Of a DNA stretch of 36,130 nt, positions 8,227-17,890 are shown piece after piece (the stretch's first letter is position 1; each line of letters starts with the position of its first letter). The notes under the pieces are model-generated. The model ran no database searches, was not told where the DNA came from, and worked only from the letters and a program-made list of their open reading frames with translations. Made by a program: the position numbers and the translations under genes. The stretch is from Ezakiella sp. (lineage in GTDB: Bacteria; Bacillota; Clostridia; Tissierellales; Peptoniphilaceae), in assembly GCA_022766605.1 (NCBI GenBank), contig JALEOH010000011.1, forward strand, positions 1-36,130. Direction: 5' to 3'.

Positions 8227-9546
8227 TTATTTTTCTCCTCTATTTTTATAAACGAAAACCAACGGCACGCCTTCAAAGTCGAATGCCTTTCTAATATTAT
8301 TTTCAAGATATCTAGTATAAGAAAAATGTGTTAAGTTGGTGTCATTTACGGATATCGATATAACTGGCGGTGCTTTTTGGACTTGGCTTGCATAATAGAT
8401 CTTAAGTCTCTTGCCCTTATCTTGCGGTGTGGTATTCATCAATACTGCATCGCTGATGATATCATTTAATACTCCCGTCGGAATCCTCTTATTATAATTT
8501 TCATATACTTTGATTATTGTATCGATCAAAACATCCACCCGTTGACCAGTTTTAGCCGAAATAAAAACAATTGGTGCAAATTGAACATAGCTGAGATCTT
8601 CTCTAATCTTGTTGACATATCTTCTTTGGGTGTCTGTTTCTTTTTCTATCATATCCCACTTATTAACCGCTATAATTAGGGCCTTGTTATTTTCATATGC
8701 ATAGCCCATGATCTTAGTATCTTGCTCAGTAACTCCCTCATTGGCATCAATCAATAACACGCAAACATCAGCTTCATCTATTGCAGAAAGTGTTCTTATA
8801 ACGGAAAATCTTTCGATTAAATCTGTTATCTTACCTTTCTTTCTAAGTCCTGCAGTATCTATTATTCTAAACTCACGATCTCGTAAATTTACAAATGTAT
8901 CGATAGAATCACGTGTAGTGCCTGCAATGTCAGTTACTATTGCACGCTTTTCTCCAAGTATATTATTTAAAAGTGAACTTTTCCCAACATTCGGTTTGCC
9001 TATTAATGCAACTTTAATCTCTCCATCGACATTGGTATCGACAATATCATTTGGAAAATAACTTATCACCTCATCCAATAAGTCTCCAATACCAATTCCA
9101 TGCTCCGCTGAGATCTTTAGCATTTTATCTGCCCCTAATTCATAAAAATCATAAAAATTATCTTCAGAATCCTTAGCATCCATTTTATTTACTGCAAGAA
9201 TAATATTTGCATTCATCTTTCTTAGCATCTGCAAGATATTTTTGTCGGTTGGAGTAATGCCACTTTTTCCGTCAACTATAAATATTACACAAGAACTCGA
9301 TTTTATTGCAACCTCTGCTTGTTCGATTATTTCAGGCATAAAATCATCATCACTTGCAAGATCTAATCCACCAGTATCTACCAACAAAAATGGACGACCA
9401 AGCCACTCTGCCTTTGCATATAGCCTATCTCTAGTTACTCCTGGCGTATCTTCGGTAATGGATGATCTATTCTTAGTGATTTTATTAAATAAAGTCGATT
9501 TGCCAACATTTGGCCTACCAACTAATGTTACAATCTCTCTTCTCAT
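8227..9546 (-). CDS. der: Ribosome biogenesis GTPase Der (EngA)
   Basis: The 439-residue protein has two tandem GTPase domains and a KH-like end. The first P-loop is GRPNVGKSTLFNK near the N-terminus with DTPGVTRDR and DTGG; the second is GKPNVGKSSLLNN near 178 with GTTRDS and DTAGLRKK, then NKWD. Der acts in assembly of the 50S subunit. I place the start at the ATG at 9546, which gives the normal MRREIVTLVGRPNVGKS beginning; GGAGG lies four bases before it. A TTG five codons upstream is in frame but contains that binding site. It is the first gene of the operon running to the RluA-family gene. Confidence 0.97.
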   Translation of the reverse strand: MRREIVTLVGRPNVGKSTLFNKITKNRSSITEDTPGVTRDRLYAKAEWLGRPFLLVDTGGLDLASDDDFMPEIIEQAEVAIKSSSCVIFIVDGKSGITPTDKNILQMLRKMNANIILAVNKMDAKDSEDNFYDFYELGADKMLKISAEHGIGIGDLLDEVISYFPNDIVDTNVDGEIKVALIGKPNVGKSSLLNNILGEKRAIVTDIAGTTRDSIDTFVNLRDREFRIIDTAGLRKKGKITDLIERFSVIRTLSAIDEADVCVLLIDANEGVTEQDTKIMGYAYENNKALIIAVNKWDMIEKETDTQRRYVNKIREDLSYVQFAPIVFISAKTGQRVDVLIDTIIKVYENYNKRIPTGVLNDIISDAVLMNTTPQDKGKRLKIYYASQVQKAPPVISISVNDTNLTHFSYTRYLENNIRKAFDFEGVPLVFVYKNRGEK

Positions 9547-9566
9547 GTTACCTCCAATCAATCTTA

Positions 9567-9595
9567 ATTATATCATATTTATACTTATTTTTAAA
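9567..9595 (-). promoter_or_regulatory. Sigma-A-type promoter of the der-plsY-gpsA operon
   Basis: On the minus strand TTTAAA, a 17-base spacer and a perfect TATAAT end about 20 bases before the der ATG. It starts just after the rnpB terminator, which supports a new transcription unit here. Confidence 0.65.
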
Positions 9596-9607
9596 TAGTT
9601 AAATGCA

Positions 9608-9629
9608 ATAAAAAACTGCCCGAAGGCAG
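9608..9629 (-). terminator. Intrinsic terminator of rnpB
   Basis: On the minus strand CTGCC-TTCG-GGCAG forms a 5-bp GC-rich stem with a stable UUCG tetraloop and is followed by TTTTTTATT. Confidence 0.85.
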
Positions 9630-9961
9630 CCAGTAAATCAATAAGCCGTGTTCTGTACTAAACAGCCATCTATCTTCGATTATAGTCACCAATAATCTCT
9701 AGCAACCAACCATACTCGAGATGCCGCGAGCAACGACATTTTACCTCGCTTCGGTTTTGCTCCAGGTGGGGTTTGCCAAGCCAATTAGTCGCCTAATTGC
9801 TGGTGAGCTCTTACCTCGCCATTTCGCCCTTACCACATATGTGGCGGTATATTTTCTGTTGCACTTTCCTTAGGGTCGCCCCCACAAGGCGTTACCTTGC
9901 ACCCTGCTCTATGGAGCACGGACTTTCCTCATTATAAAATGTAGCTGTATGATCTACTGCT
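9628..9961 (-). ncRNA. rnpB: RNase P RNA, type A
   Basis: Reading the minus strand, the hallmark GAGGAAAGTCCGTGCTCC lies near the 5' end (CR-I). It is followed by AGGGTGCAAGG, GGCGACCCTAAGGAAAGTGC and ACAGAAA...TACCGCC, and near the 3' end by a TACAGAACACGGCTTA element (CR-V). The 5' AGTAGATCA pairs with 3' TGATTTACT to close helix P1, which sets the ends to within a few bases. The ACAGAAA-TACCGCC region marks the type A architecture of Clostridia and most bacteria rather than the Bacillus type B. The RNA is the catalytic subunit that removes 5' leaders from pre-tRNAs. Confidence 0.96.
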
Positions 9962-9965
9962 TAAT

Positions 9966-9994
9966 ATTTTACTATATTTTTACAATTTTTTCAA
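9966..9994 (-). promoter_or_regulatory. Promoter of rnpB, overlapping the end of the Nif3-like gene
   Basis: On the minus strand TTGAAA, exactly 17 bases and TAAAAT end about six bases before the predicted 5' end of RNase P RNA. The -35 lies within the last codons of the upstream gene and the stop codon is in the spacer. Confidence 0.75.
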
Positions 9995-10762
9995 GTTCAT
10001 CGATCTAAAAGTTTCATAGCTGGACTCATATTTGACTGATATTCCTTGGCAAAATTTAGATACTATATCCACAAAATGTAGCTCGCTTAAATCATGGCCA
10101 AGGTCAATCAAATTTAAATCTAACCTATGAGCAAGTTCAGCATCGTGATATTTAATATCAGCAGTTATAAATAGATCTGCGCCGGCCTTCTTTGCAGTAT
10201 TGATAAAATCCGCTCCACTTCCTCCTATATAAGCGACTTTTTCAATCGGCCTATCATTAACCTTATATGTCCTTATAAATTCAAGATTGGGATATGGAGA
10301 TAGCTCTTTAATAATCTCCATCATTACAAGAACTATACTAGATGGCTCTATTTCAGCCATAACCCCATATCCATCCTCTTCTTGATAAAAATTATAGTTG
10401 ATATTTCTCGCCATTCTTAAAAGTGGAGTCTTTTTCATACCATAGCGTGATTTATCAAATGGAGTATGATTTGCGTATATAGTGATATCGTTTTTAATCG
10501 CAAGTTCAATTGCCTTATAGTAAAAACTATCCTTAGTTAGTGACTTAATTTCATCAAAAAATAAAGGATGATGGCATATAATTAAATTGCATTTGGATTT
10601 AATTGCTTCTTTTATATGAAAGATATCACAATCAAGGGAAATATAAACTTCTCTTAATACTTGATTGTCATCCCCAATTTGAATGCCACTATTATCCCAC
10701 GGCTCTTGGGTGGCTAGCGGAAAATCATCTTCAAATTTTTCAATAAATTCTTTAATTAACAT
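9980..10762 (-). CDS. Nif3-like dinuclear metal-centre hexameric protein (YqfO/DUF34)
   Basis: The 260-residue protein carries the family's metal ligands: CHHPLFFDEIKS near residue 60, ANHTPFD near 99, and near the C-terminus GADLFITADIKYHDA and LIDLGHDLSE. It is the short form of the family; Bacillus YqfO has an inserted domain and about 370 residues. Family members form hexameric rings with a two-metal site; their biochemical role is unsettled (a GTP cyclohydrolase I type 2 label in databases is not well supported). It overlaps trmK by seven bases, the same pair as yqfN-yqfO in B. subtilis. Confidence 0.93.
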   Translation of the reverse strand: MLIKEFIEKFEDDFPLATQEPWDNSGIQIGDDNQVLREVYISLDCDIFHIKEAIKSKCNLIICHHPLFFDEIKSLTKDSFYYKAIELAIKNDITIYANHTPFDKSRYGMKKTPLLRMARNINYNFYQEEDGYGVMAEIEPSSIVLVMMEIIKELSPYPNLEFIRTYKVNDRPIEKVAYIGGSGADFINTAKKAGADLFITADIKYHDAELAHRLDLNLIDLGHDLSELHFVDIVSKFCQGISVKYESSYETFRSMNLKKL

Positions 10763-11427
10763 AATTCCTCCAAATATTTTATCTCATCGATTATCTTTTT
10801 AGCTGAAGCCATTGTCCTATCGGTTCCAATATCTTCTATCTTCTCTAGTATTGTTCTTTTAACCTCAAGCTCATGCTCTATATATTCGCAAAAAAGGATT
10901 GGATTCTGCAATTTTAGAGAGTTAGGATAAAGATAATCGTCCTCATTTTGAATTAAATCATCTTTATCCGATTTAACATATTTCATAATAAAATAATACT
11001 TGTCGTCTTCTCTAACAATTATATCTTTTACTCTATTGTAATTAAGCTCACAAAAAGTTTTTCTAATTAGATCGGGCGATGTATGAGGACAGACTATAAA
11101 TTCATTAAATGAATTAGTCTTTTCAATATCATTTAATAAAATATCCCTTATCAACTCGCCACCCATGCCTGCCAATATAATAGTATCTACTTCATTATTT
11201 TTGATCGGAATAAGGCCATCGCCAACCCTTCCTTCATAGTCATATGATTTATCTTTAAATAAATCATTGGACTTTTGAAGGCATTTTGGGGATATATCGG
11301 TTGCAATTAATCTCTTTAAATTTCCATTTTTAAATAAAGATAAGCCAACCTTACCATGGTCACAGCCTATATCAGCAACCGTCTTGGCTTTACTTGCCAA
11401 TTCTACTATTGTCTCTAATCTGTTCAT
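10756..11427 (-). CDS. trmK: tRNA (adenine(22)-N1)-methyltransferase TrmK
   Basis: The 223-residue class I methyltransferase has the SAM-binding motif VADIGCDHGKVGLSLF at about 18-33, GRVGDGLIPI, and ILAGMGGELI near 85. The C-terminal third is a charged helical region (YIEHELEVKRTILEKIE) as in Bacillus YqfN. The enzyme methylates N1 of A22 in the D-arm of tRNAs. It follows rpoD by 12 bases with only a weak ribosome binding site, and overlaps the Nif3-like gene downstream. Confidence 0.93.
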   Translation of the reverse strand: MNRLETIVELASKAKTVADIGCDHGKVGLSLFKNGNLKRLIATDISPKCLQKSNDLFKDKSYDYEGRVGDGLIPIKNNEVDTIILAGMGGELIRDILLNDIEKTNSFNEFIVCPHTSPDLIRKTFCELNYNRVKDIIVREDDKYYFIMKYVKSDKDDLIQNEDDYLYPNSLKLQNPILFCEYIEHELEVKRTILEKIEDIGTDRTMASAKKIIDEIKYLEELC

Positions 11428-11439
11428 TTATAAATAATA

Positions 11440-12564
11440 CTAATCTAAGAAATCCTTCAATTTGTCAGATCTCTTTGGATGTCTTAGTTTTCTTAACGCC
11501 TTTGCCTCGATTTGCCTTATTCTCTCCCTTGTAACATCAAATACTTTTCCAACTTCTTCAAGTGTCCTAGTCTTTCCGTCATCTAATCCAAAGCGCAATC
11601 TAATTACTTTTTGTTCACGCTCCGATAATAGTGAAAGAGTTTCAAAAAGCTGATCTCGCAACATAGTGTTGGTTGCGGCATCTTGTGGACTTGGAATATC
11701 CTCATCTGGTATAAAATCTCCCAAATGAGAATCCTCTTCTTCGCCAATAGGAGTCTCAAGGCTCACAGGCTCTTGTGCAATCTTCTGCACTTCTCGCACT
11801 TTATCTATATCCATCTCCATCTCAACTGCAAGCTCTTCAGGCGTAGGCTCGCGACCTAAGTCCTGCAAGAGTGCTCTTTGGACTCTTAGTAGTCTATTGA
11901 TGGTCTCAACCATATGGACCGGAATTCTTATAGTACGAGCCTGATCAGCAATGGCACGCGTTATCGCCTGTCTTATCCACCAGGTGGCATAAGTTGAAAA
12001 TTTAAAGCCTTTTTTATATTCAAACTTTTCTACAGCTTTAATTAAACCAAGATTGCCCTCTTGAATTAAATCGAGAAATGGCATTCCGCGACCCATATAG
12101 CGCTTTGCAATGCTTACTACCAGTCTTAAATTAGCCTCTGCCAGCTCTTTTCTAGCGGATTCATCACCTTTTTCTATTCTCTTTGCAATTACTATCTCTT
12201 CTTCTGCCGTCAATAATTCTATTTTTCCAATTTCTTTAAGATACATTCTAACTGGGTCATCTACTTTAATTCCCTTTGGAAGGTCGATATCGTGAGTTTT
12301 TTCAGCATCTTCTTCGCTTGATTTTTTAGACTTGCTCTTAGTCTCCTGCTTTCCAATTGAATAGTGATCTTCATCGCTTATTTCAATATTTTGTTCTAAT
12401 ATCTTATCATATATTAAATTAATCTCATTAGCTTCGAGTACATAGTGACTTAAATTATCCTGTATATCCTTGTAGGTAACATGGCCAGATTTTACACCAT
12501 TTTCAAGCAAAAAGAGTATTGAATCGGTTATCGATTTTTGTTTTTTATAATTTTCTACATTCAT
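11440..12564 (-). CDS. rpoD: Primary (vegetative) sigma factor RpoD/SigA
   Basis: The protein is 374 residues from the ATG at 12564, which follows GAGAGGG by about six bases. A GTG five codons upstream overlaps the dnaG stop and is less likely. After a charged region 1.1-like N-terminus come region 1.2 ([21 protein letters not shown]), region 2 with [20 protein letters not shown] and [17 protein letters not shown], region 3 ([14 protein letters not shown]) and region 4 (LREQ-like [18 protein letters not shown] and [20 protein letters not shown]). This is a full group 1 sigma factor. It follows dnaG as in the classic macromolecular-synthesis operon. Confidence 0.98.
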   Translation of the reverse strand: MNVENYKKQKSITDSILFLLENGVKSGHVTYKDIQDNLSHYVLEANEINLIYDKILEQNIEISDEDHYSIGKQETKSKSKKSSEEDAEKTHDIDLPKGIKVDDPVRMYLKEIGKIELLTAEEEIVIAKRIEKGDESARKELAEANLRLVVSIAKRYMGRGMPFLDLIQEGNLGLIKAVEKFEYKKGFKFSTYATWWIRQAITRAIADQARTIRIPVHMVETINRLLRVQRALLQDLGREPTPEELAVEMEMDIDKVREVQKIAQEPVSLETPIGEEEDSHLGDFIPDEDIPSPQDAATNTMLRDQLFETLSLLSEREQKVIRLRFGLDDGKTRTLEEVGKVFDVTRERIRQIEAKALRKLRHPKRSDKLKDFLD

Positions 12565-12575
12565 AATAATCCCTC

Positions 12576-14285
12576 TCACTCTAATTTCAACTCATCTAAC
12601 ATCTCTAAAAGCTCAATCTGTCTAGTTTCATCCTTGTTTTCTTTAAGCTCTTCTAAGATATTGTCTATTTTATTTTGTCTATCACTAGCTTTTATGCCAG
12701 TTATTACATCTTCGATGGATTTTTCCGTTTCTTTTGAGCTTAGCTCCAATTTTCTCAGCCAGCCTAAAGAGTAATTGCGTCCCTCGGATTTCAATTTATT
12801 TATCAAATCCTCCTTATCAATTACTTCTTTTTCTTCATATAGTTCGATAATCTTATCAAATATATATTTAAAATTCTCCATCGATAGCATATCAACTACC
12901 CCCGATTCTTTTAAAACAATCGCATTTGCCTTTTCGGTTAGTGCAAGATTGATCAAAAGCCTTGGAGATATATTTTCAGATTTTGGAACTCTAAATTCTG
13001 CATTGGTATCCCATTGCATTGCGGACTCTTTTATTTGACTCTTTAGAGCCTCCATAGATATATCATAATCCTCTGAAATTTCCTTTAGATAAACTTCCTT
13101 GCTTAGTTCATCGGGAAGACGATTTATAAAAGCGAGAATTTGTCTTATAAAGACCAAATAGTCTTCTCTTTTATTTATATCTAGCCCTTCTTTATAATAT
13201 TCTATTGCAAATGAAAAAGCTGACTTGGCAGAAAATAATAAACTTGTAAAGCTCTCCACACCAAATCTATCTATATATTCATCTGGATCTAGTCCATTTG
13301 GAATTACAACTATCTTAGGCTCTGCACCAATATTCTCAAGCGTTTCTATATCTCTTAAAGTCGCCTTTCTTCCGGCTGAATCCCCATCAAGACATAGATA
13401 AATCTCTTCGCCAAATCTCTTTAAAAGTTGTGCCTGCCTTTCAGTAAATGCCGTTCCTAGTGGAGCTACTACATAGTTTATACCCATTTGATGAAGCTTT
13501 ACTACATCTATATTGCCTTCTACTAGCATTATCTTATCTCGATTAGTGCTCTTTTTTACAATATTTAGCCCATATAATAGATTGCCTTTAATAAAGCCTT
13601 TGCTTTCACTTGAATTATAATACTTCGGTTCACCGTCGCCTATTATTCTTCCACTAAATCCGACTACTCTACCTTTAAGATCGATAATCGGAAACATCAG
13701 ACGAGATCTGAATAAATCATAATAATCGCCTGTCTTTTCACTCTTTTTTATCAAATTGGCTTCTTCTATTTCTTCTGTCGTATATCCCTTGCTTTTTAAA
13801 TAATTAGTCGTCATATTCCAAGAGTCCGGTGCATACCCTATACCGAATTTCATTGCATATTCATAGCTAATATTGCGGCTTTTTAGATATTCCATTGCGA
13901 GTTTGCTCTTCCTTAGATTTTCTATATAAAAATATCCAGCCTCTTTATTGATCTCGTAGAATTTATTGGTTTCGTCATGGTTGATATTTTTTTCCTCTTC
14001 GATTGGAATATTGGCTCTATCTGCTAGTAGCCTTACCGCCTCATTAAATTCAAGACTCTCATATTTTTTTATAAATTCAATCACATCTCCAGACTCATTG
14101 CAGCCAAAGCATTTATATATCCCCATATTGGGATTGACATTAAAAGAAGGAGTCTTCTCATTGTGAAATGGACATAGTCCTACAAAATTTTGCCCACGCT
14201 TTTTAAGACTCACATATTCTCCAATAACATCAACTATATCATTAGCTTCTTTTATTTTTTCTATCAAAGCTTCGTCTAAATACAT
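12576..14285 (-). CDS. dnaG: DNA primase
   Basis: The protein is 569 residues from the ATG at 14285, which gives the normal [20 protein letters not shown] start and follows GAAGGG by six bases; an ATG 19 codons further up lies inside dgt and is unlikely. The zinc-binding domain has Cys38, His41, Cys59 and Cys62 (CPFH and CFGC). The TOPRIM region includes [17 protein letters not shown] and [15 protein letters not shown]. The C-terminal helicase-binding part is less conserved. DnaG makes the RNA primers for replication. Only one base separates it from dgt. Confidence 0.97.
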   Translation of the reverse strand: MYLDEALIEKIKEANDIVDVIGEYVSLKKRGQNFVGLCPFHNEKTPSFNVNPNMGIYKCFGCNESGDVIEFIKKYESLEFNEAVRLLADRANIPIEEEKNINHDETNKFYEINKEAGYFYIENLRKSKLAMEYLKSRNISYEYAMKFGIGYAPDSWNMTTNYLKSKGYTTEEIEEANLIKKSEKTGDYYDLFRSRLMFPIIDLKGRVVGFSGRIIGDGEPKYYNSSESKGFIKGNLLYGLNIVKKSTNRDKIMLVEGNIDVVKLHQMGINYVVAPLGTAFTERQAQLLKRFGEEIYLCLDGDSAGRKATLRDIETLENIGAEPKIVVIPNGLDPDEYIDRFGVESFTSLLFSAKSAFSFAIEYYKEGLDINKREDYLVFIRQILAFINRLPDELSKEVYLKEISEDYDISMEALKSQIKESAMQWDTNAEFRVPKSENISPRLLINLALTEKANAIVLKESGVVDMLSMENFKYIFDKIIELYEEKEVIDKEDLINKLKSEGRNYSLGWLRKLELSSKETEKSIEDVITGIKASDRQNKIDNILEELKENKDETRQIELLEMLDELKLE

Positions 14286-14286
14286 T

Positions 14287-15297
14287 TTAAACCCTTCTAT
14301 AACTAGTTGGCAAATAAATCTCTTTAAATTTTTGTGTTGCAAATAAATCGGTCATACCTGCAATATAATCAGTTACAATGCGATCTATATCCTCGTCTTT
14401 ATCATATATATTTAAATGATCGCCCATATCCTTTGGATGCTTTTTATAATAATCATAAAGCGAGGATATTAGCATTGTAATCTTCTCGCCCTGGATTTTC
14501 GCTCTTTCATCCAAATATACATTATCAAACATAAACTGCCTTAATTTAAGCATCATCTTCTCCACTTCGGAGGACATTGATATATCATCTTGGTCGATTG
14601 AATTGGCTATTAAATCCTTTACAAGAAAATCTATTCTCTCACTTGCAGAAGTCCCAAGTAAATCAGTTATATCGCTTGGAATATCATCTTCACATAAATT
14701 TCCCGCTCTTATAGAATCGTCGATGTCGTGGTTAATATATGCAATTCTATCCGAATATTTTATTATCTTCCCCTCAAGTGTTGAAGCAAGTTCATCGCCA
14801 GAATGATGAAGTATGCCATCTCGAACCTCATATGTTAAATTTAGGCCAAATCCTTTTTTCTTATTTTCTAGAAGATCCACAACTCTTAGTGAATTTTCAT
14901 TGTGGCGAAATCCATATGGACTAATTTCATCAAGCGCTCTTTCCCCCGAATGCCCAAATGGAGTATGACCCATATCATGCCCAAGTGCAATGGCCTCGGT
15001 CAAATCCTCATTTAATCTCAATGCCCTTGCAATAGTTCTTGCAATTTGAGCCACCTCTAGAGTATGAGTAAGCCTCGTCCTAAAATGATCTCCAATTGGT
15101 GCAATATAAACTTGGGTTTTATGTTTTAAGCGCCTAAAGCTCTTGCTATGGATTATTCTATCACGATCTCTTTGATAATCGCTTCTTATATCGCATTTAG
15201 CTTCTTCGAGTCTACGGCCTTTGCTTCTATCGGCGAAGCTAGCATATGGACTTAAAAATTCATGCTCTCTTTTTTCTATATCTTCTCTTATAGACAT
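14287..15297 (-). CDS. dgt: dGTPase-like HD-domain triphosphohydrolase
   Basis: The 336-residue protein contains the HD-domain metal ligands: FRTRLTHTLEVAQIAR with His78, GHDMGHTPFGHSGE with His107/Asp108, and a later ISDRIAY-like KYSDRIAYINHDIDDS. It starts after AAGGTGATAT. Family members hydrolyse dNTPs to nucleosides and triphosphate. In Clostridia a dgt gene often lies between yqfL and dnaG, where it may tune dNTP pools for replication (inference from context). Confidence 0.93.
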   Translation of the reverse strand: MSIREDIEKREHEFLSPYASFADRSKGRRLEEAKCDIRSDYQRDRDRIIHSKSFRRLKHKTQVYIAPIGDHFRTRLTHTLEVAQIARTIARALRLNEDLTEAIALGHDMGHTPFGHSGERALDEISPYGFRHNENSLRVVDLLENKKKGFGLNLTYEVRDGILHHSGDELASTLEGKIIKYSDRIAYINHDIDDSIRAGNLCEDDIPSDITDLLGTSASERIDFLVKDLIANSIDQDDISMSSEVEKMMLKLRQFMFDNVYLDERAKIQGEKITMLISSLYDYYKKHPKDMGDHLNIYDKDEDIDRIVTDYIAGMTDLFATQKFKEIYLPTSYRRV

Positions 15298-15300
15298 ATA

Positions 15301-16116
15301 TCACCTTCTGCTAAATCGTTTTTCATAAGTCTCGATTATAATGCTCGCCGTCTCCTCAACTGCCTTGCTAGAAACATCTATTACATCGCATCCAAGCTCT
15401 TTCATGATTTTGTCGGCATATTCTATTTCCTCTTCAATTCTATCGACTTCAGAATAAAGACTATTTTGCGGAAGTCCGAGTGCGATTAATCTTTCCTCAC
15501 GGATTTTCATCATAGTCTCAACATTGGTAGTTAATCCAAATATTCTTTCTTTTTCCTTTTTATATAATTCATCAGAAAGCTTTGCCTCTGGAACTAGTGG
15601 AACATTTGCAACAAAGTATCCTTTGTTTGCAAGATACATACTAAGCGGAGTTTTGCTAGTTCTGCTTATGCCAACAAGACAAATGTCCGCCTTTCTAATC
15701 CCACGAGGATCTTTACCATCGTCGTATTTAACTGCAAACTCAATTGCGTCAACCGTTTGAAAATATGCTTCATCCATCTTTCTTAAAATTCCCGACTCCC
15801 TTACAGGATTTTCTTTTAATATCTTCGCAATGGCCTTTAAGGGCTTTTTCATAATATCAATAGTGGGAATGTCAAACTCCTTGGCAAGCTGCTCAATATG
15901 AGCAATATGCTCGGTTACAACCGTACTATATATTATGATTGCTGGAATCCCCTTTGCCTCATTAAAAATATCATCAATTTGAGAAGTAGAAAGTATATAT
16001 GGATATCTCTTAATCTCATATGAACAGTCGGGGAATTGTGCAACCGATGCTCTTGCAAGTTTGCTTCCCGTTTCTCCAATTGAATCGCTTAACACAAAAA
16101 TGGTAATATCATACAT
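15301..16116 (-). CDS. yqfL: Pyruvate,phosphate dikinase regulatory protein (kinase/pyrophosphorylase, DUF299)
   Basis: The 271-residue protein starts MYDITIFVLSDSIGETG, the family hallmark, and has the P-loop-like VGISRTSKTPLSMYLANKG at about 148-167. These bifunctional enzymes phosphorylate (with ADP) and dephosphorylate PPDK or PEP synthase. B. subtilis yqfL occupies the same place between glyS and dnaG. It overlaps the upstream glyS-like gene by eight bases, with GGGAG as binding site. Confidence 0.95.
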   Translation of the reverse strand: MYDITIFVLSDSIGETGSKLARASVAQFPDCSYEIKRYPYILSTSQIDDIFNEAKGIPAIIIYSTVVTEHIAHIEQLAKEFDIPTIDIMKKPLKAIAKILKENPVRESGILRKMDEAYFQTVDAIEFAVKYDDGKDPRGIRKADICLVGISRTSKTPLSMYLANKGYFVANVPLVPEAKLSDELYKKEKERIFGLTTNVETMMKIREERLIALGLPQNSLYSEVDRIEEEIEYADKIMKELGCDVIDVSSKAVEETASIIIETYEKRFSRR

Positions 16117-17890
16117 TCTCCCACATCTCCTTAATTTTATTTGATAGCCTCTTACTGGCTGAGCTTATTTCATGGCTTCTATAATAATTTATAAAATCAT
16201 ATACTTCATTCTTATAATCATAGAGATAATTAAAGAATTCCTCCAAGCTCTTTGCATTATTATTTGCATAATTTGCGATTTCTAGCATTCTAGTTTCAAT
16301 TTCTGATAAATTGTCATCGATGGGCTCTGCTTTGAAAATCGCTATTCTATAGTCGATTATATCATAGATAAATTCCTTTAAATCCGTCTTTAACAGCTTA
16401 TTTAACTCGGTTAGACTCTCTAAATTAATCCTAATTACAAAATCATCTTCAATAAGTGCATCATCTATTAATCTCGAATCTATTCCAATATTTCTTAAAT
16501 GGACTTTATATCTTAACTTAAAGACATCCATTAACTCTTTATATATAGTATTATAATCAAAAACTCCAATTGACTCCTCGGTATATACAAGCAAACTATT
16601 TTCAATTAAACTCGATATTGAAATAATAGGATTTAGACCAACCAATATATTTATAGTTCCATCCACTCTATCTCTTGCAAATATCCAATAGTCTTTTAAA
16701 AGATCCAGTACTGCAAGTCCAGTAATATCATCCATCTTATCTGCAATTGAAAGTATTTTTCCTCCAAGAGTATTTGGGGTATCGCCCATTCTATTTGGGA
16801 GATATTGCTCTTTAATATACTCCCCAATGCTATTTTCATTATTCTTTAGCATTTCATATGCCATAATTCCCTTCAAATTATTGTATCTCTTAACTGTTTC
16901 GGTTGCCAAGTCAGCTTTCATTATATGGCTTGCTCTTACAAGATCATTGGTCATTTCATCAGCTAATGAAATTTCTGATGCTATTTTTTCGATATATGAA
17001 CTAAGTCTCTCAGATTTTTCATATAGGCTGCCTATCGGCTCCACATCACTTAACCAATTGAGTTTTGGCAAATAATCCTCTAAGTTCTTAGAAATATCCC
17101 TGTTAAAGATATGACTTATCTCCGATAGTTCATTTGCTATCATATTTATAGTTGAGCTTTTTACACGATTCTTATCAGAGCCTTTCTTATATAATATCAA
17201 AAACTGATTGGATAGCTCTCCAGATTCATAATATAATGGAAAAAGCAAACTATGATTTTTTATAGTATTCTCTATTATTCCATCAGGCAAATTATTTAAT
17301 TCAATTGGAAATTCTCCATCGATTATATCAAATTTGCATCCTACAAGTGTCAGTCTTTTGAGTTTAGTATTTTCAAAACGTGCAACTTTACCAATAGCAG
17401 CCGATTTTTTCTTTATTTGACTAAGAATATTGTTATAGTTTAAATCATAATCCAATATTAAATATTCATCTATCTTTGTAAAATAATCATCAGCGCTTGC
17501 TATTTCAACCTCTTTAGTATAGTTAATTAAAGTCTTATTCTTTGATTTTAAATTTCCAAGGCTAATACCTATACTATTATCTCCATAAAAGCAAAGTAGG
17601 TTGATTAATGGACGATAAAAATCAAAAGAGGATTTATTCCATCTCATAGCATCATGAGTCTTGAGCGAAAGGATGAAATCCTCTACATTGTCCATAATAT
17701 CATCAAGCGAAGAATCGAGATTAGCGCTTATTATTATTCTGTCTTTAAAAACAGCTACTAATACATTTTCATAATCATAGTTGCATTTTATTATCCAGCT
17801 TCTAAATGCTGCCTCAATATCCGATCTTATTCCATATATATGGTCGATATTAAGTGGCTCAAGTATGAATTCCAATAAAAACTTATTCAT
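16109..17890 (-). CDS. glyS: Divergent GlyS-like protein (glycyl-tRNA synthetase beta-subunit homologue, probably non-catalytic)
   Basis: The 593-residue protein sits exactly where glyS lies in Firmicutes, between glyQ and yqfL, but is about 100 residues shorter than the usual 680-690 and very diverged. Recognisable GlyS landmarks in the right order are AMRW then YRPL (81-95), EIASADDYF (129-137), a FPLYYESGEL stretch (217-226), GSLYEKSERL (287-296), the HD-like core HIMKADLATETV (322-333), NLKGIMAY (338-345), YLPNRMGDTPNTLGG and ILSIADKMDDITGL (363-392), and a C-terminal helical anticodon-binding-like domain (about 520-593). The missing length is mostly N-terminal. In canonical enzymes GlyS supplies tRNA binding for the alpha subunit. 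AGGAGAAATC precedes its ATG, which overlaps the glyQ-like stop by eight bases. The ORF is intact, which suggests that it is still selected. Confidence 0.85.
   Translation of the reverse strand: MNKFLLEFILEPLNIDHIYGIRSDIEAAFRSWIIKCNYDYENVLVAVFKDRIIISANLDSSLDDIMDNVEDFILSLKTHDAMRWNKSSFDFYRPLINLLCFYGDNSIGISLGNLKSKNKTLINYTKEVEIASADDYFTKIDEYLILDYDLNYNNILSQIKKKSAAIGKVARFENTKLKRLTLVGCKFDIIDGEFPIELNNLPDGIIENTIKNHSLLFPLYYESGELSNQFLILYKKGSDKNRVKSSTINMIANELSEISHIFNRDISKNLEDYLPKLNWLSDVEPIGSLYEKSERLSSYIEKIASEISLADEMTNDLVRASHIMKADLATETVKRYNNLKGIMAYEMLKNNENSIGEYIKEQYLPNRMGDTPNTLGGKILSIADKMDDITGLAVLDLLKDYWIFARDRVDGTINILVGLNPIISISSLIENSLLVYTEESIGVFDYNTIYKELMDVFKLRYKVHLRNIGIDSRLIDDALIEDDFVIRINLESLTELNKLLKTDLKEFIYDIIDYRIAIFKAEPIDDNLSEIETRMLEIANYANNNAKSLEEFFNYLYDYKNEVYDFINYYRSHEISSASKRLSNKIKEMWENV

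Noticed and set aside
8708..9061. 117-codon plus-strand open frame inside der, and similar long frames opposite dnaG, floA and tig
   Set aside because: They are shadows of well-recognised minus-strand genes, with low-complexity Ser/Leu/Ile-rich products and no ribosome binding sites.
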